Made by a program: the position numbers and the translations under genes. The notes under the pieces are model-generated. The model was not told where the DNA came from. It ran no database searches and worked only from the letters and a program-made list of their open reading frames with translations. Shown in pieces: positions 5,671 to 9,762 of a DNA stretch of 9,762 bases. Source of the DNA: DASQUK01 sp046723645 (lineage in GTDB: Bacteria; Actinomycetota; Acidimicrobiia; Acidimicrobiales; VFJN01); assembly GCA_046723645.1 (NCBI GenBank), contig JBKOUY010000075.1:1-9762 (forward strand). Direction: 5' to 3'. Within the stretch, counting starts at the first letter, position 1. Each line of letters starts with the position of its first letter.

Positions 5671-6795
5671 ATGTCTGACGCGGCGTCAGGTTCCTCACTG
5701 CACCCGGCGCTCCACACCCGGTTCTGCGACCTGGTCGGCTGCCGCTATCCGGTCGTGCAGACCGGGATGGGCTGGGTGTCCGGCGCGTCGCTGACCGCGG
5801 CCACCAGCTGCGCCGGCGGATTCGGGATCCTTGCCGCGGTCACGATGACGCGGGACCAGCTCGCCGACTCGATCGCCGCGGTCAGGGCGCGGACGGACCA
5901 CCCGTTCGGGGTCAACCTGCGTGCCGACCAGCCCGATCTCGGGGATCGCATCGAGCTGTGCGTGCGGGAGGGAGTCCGGCTGGTCAGCTTCGCCGGCGCG
6001 CCCACCAAGGATGCGATCGCCGAGCTCCACGCTGCGGGCGTCCTCGTCATGCCCACGGTCGGCGCCCGGCGCCACGCCGAGAAGATGCTGGAGTGGGGCG
6101 TCGACGCCGTCATCGCGCAGGGCGGCGAGGGGGGCGGACACACCGGCGCCGTGCCGACGTCGCTCCTGTTGCCACAGGTGGTCGACGCCGTCGGCGCCGA
6201 GATCCCGGTGCTGGGGGCCGGCGGCTTCCACGACGGCCGCGGCCTGGTGGCTGCGCTGGCCTGGGGAGCCGACGGCGTGGCCATGGGCACCCGGTTCCTG
6301 CTCACGCGGGAGAGCCGGGTGCCCGACGAGATCAAGCGGCGCTACCTGGAGGCGGCGGTGACCGACACCGTCGTGACCACCGCGCTCGACGGCGCCCCGC
6401 AACGGGTCATCCGCACCCGGACGGTCGACCGGCTGGAGCGCGGCTCTCCCCTGAGCCGGCTGCCGCAGGCGCTGCGGGCGGCGCTCGCCTTCCGCAGGGT
6501 GACCGGCACGCCGATCCCCGCCCTGGTCCGCGAGGGGGTGGCGATGCGCAAGAACCAGGGCCTGCCCTGGTCACAGGTGGTCATGGCCGCCAACGCGCCG
6601 ATGCTCATCAAGGCGGCCCTGGTCGACGGCAGACCCGAGGTGGGCGTGTTGCCAACCGGCCAGGTCACCGGTGTGATCGACGAGCTGCCCACGGTGGCCG
6701 AGCTGCTCGACCGCATCGCCGCCGAGGCGACCGCCACGCTCGAACGCCTCGGGTCCCGCACCGCCGGGGCGCTGACGCCGCAGGAGCCAGGATGA
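5671..6795 (+). CDS. ipdC: IpdC-like flavin oxidoreductase of the nitronate monooxygenase family (steroid C/D-ring degradation)
   Basis: A 374-residue FMN-binding TIM-barrel protein of the nitronate monooxygenase/2-nitropropane dioxygenase family. The barrel opens with CRYPVVQTGMGWVSG (about 24-38) and CAGGFGILAA (47-56). VIAQGGEGGGHTG (147-159) is the family signature including H157, AGGFHDGRG (183-191) is the phosphate-binding loop, and GADGVAMGTRFL (199-210) is the second FMN segment. The C-terminal third is longer than in simple nitronate monooxygenases. In actinomycete cholesterol catabolism IpdC (Rv3553) is a flavin enzyme needed to create the unsaturated bicyclic CoA ester that EchA20 opens; pairing with fadA6 and shared operator with echA20 support this. 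The ATG at 5671 fits the family N-terminus and a likely leaderless promoter; the operator palindrome covers codons 1-7. The 3' end overlaps fadA6 by ATGA. Other nitronate-monooxygenase-like activities are possible but less likely. Confidence 0.78.
   Translation: MSDAASGSSLHPALHTRFCDLVGCRYPVVQTGMGWVSGASLTAATSCAGGFGILAAVTMTRDQLADSIAAVRARTDHPFGVNLRADQPDLGDRIELCVREGVRLVSFAGAPTKDAIAELHAAGVLVMPTVGARRHAEKMLEWGVDAVIAQGGEGGGHTGAVPTSLLLPQVVDAVGAEIPVLGAGGFHDGRGLVAALAWGADGVAMGTRFLLTRESRVPDEIKRRYLEAAVTDTVVTTALDGAPQRVIRTRTVDRLERGSPLSRLPQALRAALAFRRVTGTPIPALVREGVAMRKNQGLPWSQVVMAANAPMLIKAALVDGRPEVGVLPTGQVTGVIDELPTVAELLDRIAAEATATLERLGSRTAGALTPQEPG
5673..5691. promoter_or_regulatory. Palindromic operator 2, overlapping the ipdC start codons
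   Basis: GTCTGACGCGGCGTCAGGT shares 15 of 19 positions with the site at 2591-2609 and keeps the TGACG-N3-CGTCA core intact. It starts 10 bp after the last base of the TACTCT box, exactly as operator 1 does after TACGTT. Because it also encodes residues 1-7 of IpdC (MSDAASG), part of its conservation could be coding, yet that N-terminal tail is outside the folded domain and would not need a palindrome. Confidence 0.6.
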
Positions 6796-7940
6796 CGGAG
6801 GCCTACATCGTCGACGCGGTTCGGACGCCGGTGGGCCGGCGCGGGGGCGGGTTGGCCCGGGTCCACCCCGCCGACCTGGGTGCGCACGCACTGAGGTCAC
6901 TGGTCGACCGCACGGGCATCGATCCCGGGGCGGTGGAGGACGTCGTGTTCGGCTGCGTCGACACGGTCGGGGGGCAGGCCGGCGACATCGCCCGCACCTG
7001 CTGGCTGGCGGCCGGGCTTCCCGAGCACGTGCCGGGAACGACCGTCGATCGGCAGTGCGGATCGTCGCAGCAGGCAATCCACTTCGCCGCCCAGGCGGTG
7101 CTGTCGGGGACGATGGACGTGGTCGTGGCCGGCGGCGTGCAGCAGATGTCGCAGATCCCCATCTCGACGGCGATGACCGCCGGCCAGGCGCTGGGGTTCG
7201 ACGACCCGTTCACCGGGTCGGCGGGATGGGTCGCCCGCTACGGCACGCAGGAGGTGAGCCAGTTCCGGTCGGCGGAGCTGATCGCCGAGAAGTGGGACAT
7301 CAGCCGGGCCGAGATGGAGGCGTTCGCCGTCGAGTCGCACACCCGGGCGATCCGGGCGCGCGACGAGGGCCGGTTCGACGCCGAGGTCGTGCCGCTCGGC
7401 GGGTGCACGGCCGACGAGGGCCCCCGCCAGCCCGACTGGGACAAGATCCGCTCACTGCCGGTGCTCACGGAGGGCGGGCGGGTGACGGCGGCCTGCTCGT
7501 CGCAGATCTCCGACGCCTCGGCGGCCATGCTCGTCGTCAACGAACGCGGGCTGGCCGACCACGGGCTCGCGCCGCGTGCCCGGATCCACCACATCTCGGT
7601 GCGCGCCGACGACCCGGTGTGGATGCTCACCGCCCCGATCCCCGCCACCGCCCACGCGCTGGCCAGGACGGGCATGCGCCTCGACGACATCGACCTGGTC
7701 GAGATCAACGAGGCCTTCGCCTCGGTGGTCATCGCCTGGGCGAGGGAGGCCGGCGCCGACATGGACCGGGTCAACGTCAACGGCGGCGCCATCGCCCTCG
7801 GCCACCCACTCGGCGCCACCGGTGCCCGCCTGATGACCACGCTGCTCCACGAGCTGGAGCGTCGCGGCGGTCGCTGGGGCCTGCAGACGATGTGCGAGGG
7901 TGGCGGCCAGGCCAACGTGACCATCATCGAGCGGCTGTAA
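6792..7940 (+). CDS. fadA6: FadA6-like thiolase (steroid C/D-ring degradation)
   Basis: A 382-residue acetyl-CoA acetyltransferase family thiolase, full length for the family. Catalytic residues are all present: nucleophile C89 in DRQCGSS, the NEAF motif at 306-309, H338 in GHPLG, and C368 in the C-E-G-G-G-Q terminal loop. In M. tuberculosis FadA6 cleaves MeDODA-CoA, the ring-opened product of IpdAB, into MOODA-CoA and acetyl-CoA; the gene's position directly after ipdC and near ipdAB supports the same job, though sequence alone does not exclude another beta-ketoacyl-CoA substrate. The start ATG overlaps the ipdC stop (ATGA) and is preceded by AGGAG at 6782-6786, 5 nt upstream. The protein has no targeting signal and should be a cytosolic tetramer as in related thiolases. 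It is the last gene of its unit; the downstream gene is convergent. Confidence 0.85.
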   Translation: MTEAYIVDAVRTPVGRRGGGLARVHPADLGAHALRSLVDRTGIDPGAVEDVVFGCVDTVGGQAGDIARTCWLAAGLPEHVPGTTVDRQCGSSQQAIHFAAQAVLSGTMDVVVAGGVQQMSQIPISTAMTAGQALGFDDPFTGSAGWVARYGTQEVSQFRSAELIAEKWDISRAEMEAFAVESHTRAIRARDEGRFDAEVVPLGGCTADEGPRQPDWDKIRSLPVLTEGGRVTAACSSQISDASAAMLVVNERGLADHGLAPRARIHHISVRADDPVWMLTAPIPATAHALARTGMRLDDIDLVEINEAFASVVIAWAREAGADMDRVNVNGGAIALGHPLGATGARLMTTLLHELERRGGRWGLQTMCEGGGQANVTIIERL

Positions 7941-8021
7941 GAGGCCGAGCGGATAAGCACGCAAGTGGGCACCGAACAGTACGGGATTTGCAGCGCCAGC
8001 CCAGGCACACGGCTCGGCCTC
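7941..8021 (+). repeat. 10-bp perfect inverted repeat bracketing 61 nt just after fadA6
   Basis: GAGGCCGAGC (7941-7950), starting at the base after the fadA6 stop, is exactly complementary to GCTCGGCCTC (8012-8021). The 61 nt between include shorter self-complementary parts: TGGGC 7966-7970 with GCCCA 7999-8003, and CCG 7972-7974 with CGG 7982-7984. The transcript could therefore form a branched 3' structure. The function could be termination or message protection. It lacks an anticodon arm and a T-loop, so it is not a tRNA. Confidence 0.45.
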
Positions 8022-8049
8022 CCGGCAACACTGGCCACCGTTGGCCGGG
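8021..8049. terminator. GC-rich hairpin between convergent fadA6 and the AidB-like gene
   Basis: CCCGGCAAC (8021-8029) pairs with GTTGGCCGGG (8040-8049) with one bulged G at 8043, leaving a 10-nt loop. The stem follows directly on the larger inverted repeat and shares one base with it. There is no T-tract on either side, so it would be a T-less terminator of the sort seen in high-GC actinomycetes. The rest of the 183-nt gap holds one further small hairpin, ATCCC-CGTA-GGGAT at 8069-8082, and nothing gene-like. Confidence 0.4.
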
Positions 8050-8123
8050 ACGACGTTCCTATCCGCGCATCCCCGTAGGGATCAGGGCCGAGGCCGGACG
8101 ACCCGCCGGCAGGCCGTCTGGCG

Positions 8124-9762
8124 CTAGCCGACCTTGGGCTGCGCGCGGTCGATGATCGTGCCGAGATCGAGCCCGGGCGGCAACGTGCCCAGCGCCAGGC
8201 CCTCCTCGCCGGTCAGCCGCGAGGCACAGAAGGCGTCGGCCACGGCCGGGTGGCCGAACCGCACCAGAAGGCTGCCCTGGAGTGCCAGGGCCATGGCCTC
8301 GACCACTCGGCGGGCGCGTGACTCGATGTCCGCCGGGTCCTCGAGCTCGCGGCGCACGCGGGCCACCGCATCGTCGAGCCGCCGGTCGGCGCCGCGGCCG
8401 GCGTCGATCTCCGCCAGGAACGCCTCCAGCGCCGCTGGCTCACGCGCCATCGCCCGCAGCACGTCGAGGCAGATCACGTTGCCGGAGCCCTCCCAGATGC
8501 CGTTGAGCGGGCTCTCGCGGAACAGTCGGGGCATGATCGATTCCTCGACGTAGCCGTTCCCGCCCAGGCATTCCAGGGCCTCGCCGACGTGCGTGGGCTG
8601 GCGCTTGCACGTCCAGTACTTGGCGACGGCCGTGGCGATGCGCCGGAGGGCGTCCGCGCCCTCGTCACCCCGCGCGGCCTCATCGAAGGCACGCGCCAGC
8701 CGCATCGCCGTGACCGTCGCCGCCTCGGACTCCACCGCCAGGTCCGCGAGCACCACGCGCATGAGGGGCTGGTCGACCAGCGTGGAGCCGAAGGCCGAGC
8801 GGTGGGCGGCGTGGTGCAGTGCCTGCGCCGTGGCCTGCCGCATGGTGGCGCTCGTCCCCAGCACGCAATCCAGCCGGGTGTGGGCGACCATGTCGATGAT
8901 CGTGCGGACGCCCCGGCCCTCCTCGCCGACCATCCACGCGAGCGCGCCGTCGAGCTCGATCTCGCTGGACGCGTTGGAGCGGTTGCCCAACTTGTCCTTG
9001 AGGCGCACGATCCGGAACCCGGCGCTGCGCTCCCCGTCCGGGAGCCAGCGCGGCACGAGGAAGCAGGTCAGCCCGCCCGGGGCCTGCGCCAGCATCAGGA
9101 ACACGTCCGACATCGGCGCCGAGCAGAACCACTTGTGGCCGGTCAGCGCCCACGAGCCGCCGTCACGGTCGCCGCCGCCCGCGACCCGCTCGGCGCGGGT
9201 GGTGTTGGCCCGGACATCGGAGCCGCCCTGCTTCTCCGTCATGCCCATCCCGGCAAGGACGCCCGGCTTCTCGCGGCCGGCCACGTTCCGCGGGTCGTAG
9301 GCCCGCGCAACCAGGCGGGGCTCCCACTCGTCGGCGAGGCCGGGCTCGGTCCGCAGGGCGGGCACGATCGAATAGGTCATGGAGATCGGGCAGCCATGGC
9401 CCGCCTCGACCTGCGACCAGGCCATGAAGCCGGCCGCGCGCGCCACGTGGGCGCCGGGCCGGTCGACGGCCCAGGGCGCGCCGTGCAGGCCGTGGGTCAC
9501 CGCGACCTGCATCAGCTCGTGATAGGCGGGGTGATAGGCGACCGCGTCGATGCGATGCCCGAAGCGGTCGTGGGTCCGCAGCTCGGGCGGGAACCGGTTG
9601 GCGTCGAAGCCCCAGCCGATGGCCTCGGGCGACCCGGCCAGGCGGCCGAGTGCGTGCAGGTCGTCGATGGCCCACGCGGCCCCCTCACGCTCGATCGCCT
9701 CCACCAGGACGGCATCGGCGCCGATGACGTCGTAGTCCTCGAGCGGGGGCGGCTGGTTGGTG
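8124..9762 (-). CDS. AidB-like acyl-CoA dehydrogenase family flavoprotein, N-terminus cut by right window edge
   Basis: The frame is open from the right edge to TAG at 8124-8126, 545 codons. The GTG at 9704 is not the real start, because the 19 codons before it (TNQPPPLEDYDVIGADAVL) read as the conserved AidB-type N-terminus. Only a few residues should be missing, as E. coli AidB has 541. Counting from that GTG, the FAD and substrate motifs are GMTEKQGGSDVRANTT (about 154-169), LTGHKWFCSAPMSD (187-200), LKDKLGNRSNASSEI (235-249) and LECLGGNGYVEE (378-389). ESPLNGIWEGSGNV (397-410) includes E405, at the usual catalytic-base position. The C-terminal helical extension is the region that in E. 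coli AidB binds DNA. AidB belongs to the alkylation response in E. coli, with unclear enzymatic activity; actinobacterial members may be ordinary dehydrogenases. The gene is convergent with fadA6. Its promoter is outside the window. Confidence 0.88.
   Translation of the reverse strand, partial: TNQPPPLEDYDVIGADAVLVEAIEREGAAWAIDDLHALGRLAGSPEAIGWGFDANRFPPELRTHDRFGHRIDAVAYHPAYHELMQVAVTHGLHGAPWAVDRPGAHVARAAGFMAWSQVEAGHGCPISMTYSIVPALRTEPGLADEWEPRLVARAYDPRNVAGREKPGVLAGMGMTEKQGGSDVRANTTRAERVAGGGDRDGGSWALTGHKWFCSAPMSDVFLMLAQAPGGLTCFLVPRWLPDGERSAGFRIVRLKDKLGNRSNASSEIELDGALAWMVGEEGRGVRTIIDMVAHTRLDCVLGTSATMRQATAQALHHAAHRSAFGSTLVDQPLMRVVLADLAVESEAATVTAMRLARAFDEAARGDEGADALRRIATAVAKYWTCKRQPTHVGEALECLGGNGYVEESIMPRLFRESPLNGIWEGSGNVICLDVLRAMAREPAALEAFLAEIDAGRGADRRLDDAVARVRRELEDPADIESRARRVVEAMALALQGSLLVRFGHPAVADAFCASRLTGEEGLALGTLPPGLDLGTIIDRAQPKVG

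Noticed and set aside
5958..7940. A 660-codon plus-strand open frame through ipdC and fadA6
   Set aside because: Its second part is fadA6 itself; the first part is an Arg/Gly-rich out-of-frame reading of ipdC, with no start signal. The ATGA overlap at 6792 explains the join.
7941..8021. Possible tRNA, because GGCCGAGCGG resembles a Leu/Ser tRNA D-arm
   Set aside because: There is no T-loop GTTCGA-type sequence, no anticodon stem, and the acceptor stem cannot be formed in the proper geometry.

Overview
The window is very GC-rich, has strongly G/C-ending codons, and carries actinobacterial gene content and lipoprotein styles. It most likely comes from a high-GC actinomycete, and the lipoproteins with CGGDDD-type linkers and the AidB-like dehydrogenase would suit Acidimicrobiia. 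That taxonomic guess is inference; no rRNA or other marker gene is present. There are nine well-supported genes (two cut by the window edges), one weak small-ORF candidate and no RNA genes.

Left part (1-2504, minus strand): a set of exported proteins. A cupredoxin lipoprotein (2070-2504) is followed 15 nt later by a NosD-like parallel beta-helix lipoprotein (678-2054). After a 198-nt gap comes a DUF1996-type lipoprotein (1-479) that runs off the left edge. Together they look like a cell-surface copper or redox module. No nosZ or other obvious client is present.

Centre (2505-7940): genes matching the Mycobacterium tuberculosis cholesterol C/D-ring degradation cluster in order and content. They are echA20 (2637-3431), ipdA (3424-4293), ipdB (4290-5054), ipdC (5671-6795) and fadA6 (6792-7940). 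In that pathway EchA20 opens ring D, IpdAB opens ring C, FadA6 thiolytically releases acetyl-CoA, and IpdC is the flavin oxidoreductase acting just before ring opening. The series is split into two transcription units by a minus-strand BON-domain membrane protein (5082-5558). Both units carry nearly the same palindrome (GTCTGACG-N3-CGTCAG) starting exactly 10 bp after the last base of a TANNNT -10 element. This is strong internal evidence that one repressor controls both, and the palindrome differs from the KstR2 box I know from mycobacteria and rhodococci.

Right part (7941-9762): a 183-nt convergent intergenic region containing a perfect 10-bp inverted repeat around 61 nt and a separate GC-rich hairpin. 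It is followed by a minus-strand AidB-like acyl-CoA dehydrogenase (8124 to beyond 9762) whose first residues lie outside the window.

Points for follow-up are the paired operators, two probable leaderless starts, the apparently missing second crotonase glutamate in EchA20, and the possible membrane-anchor peptide just after the NosD-like gene.
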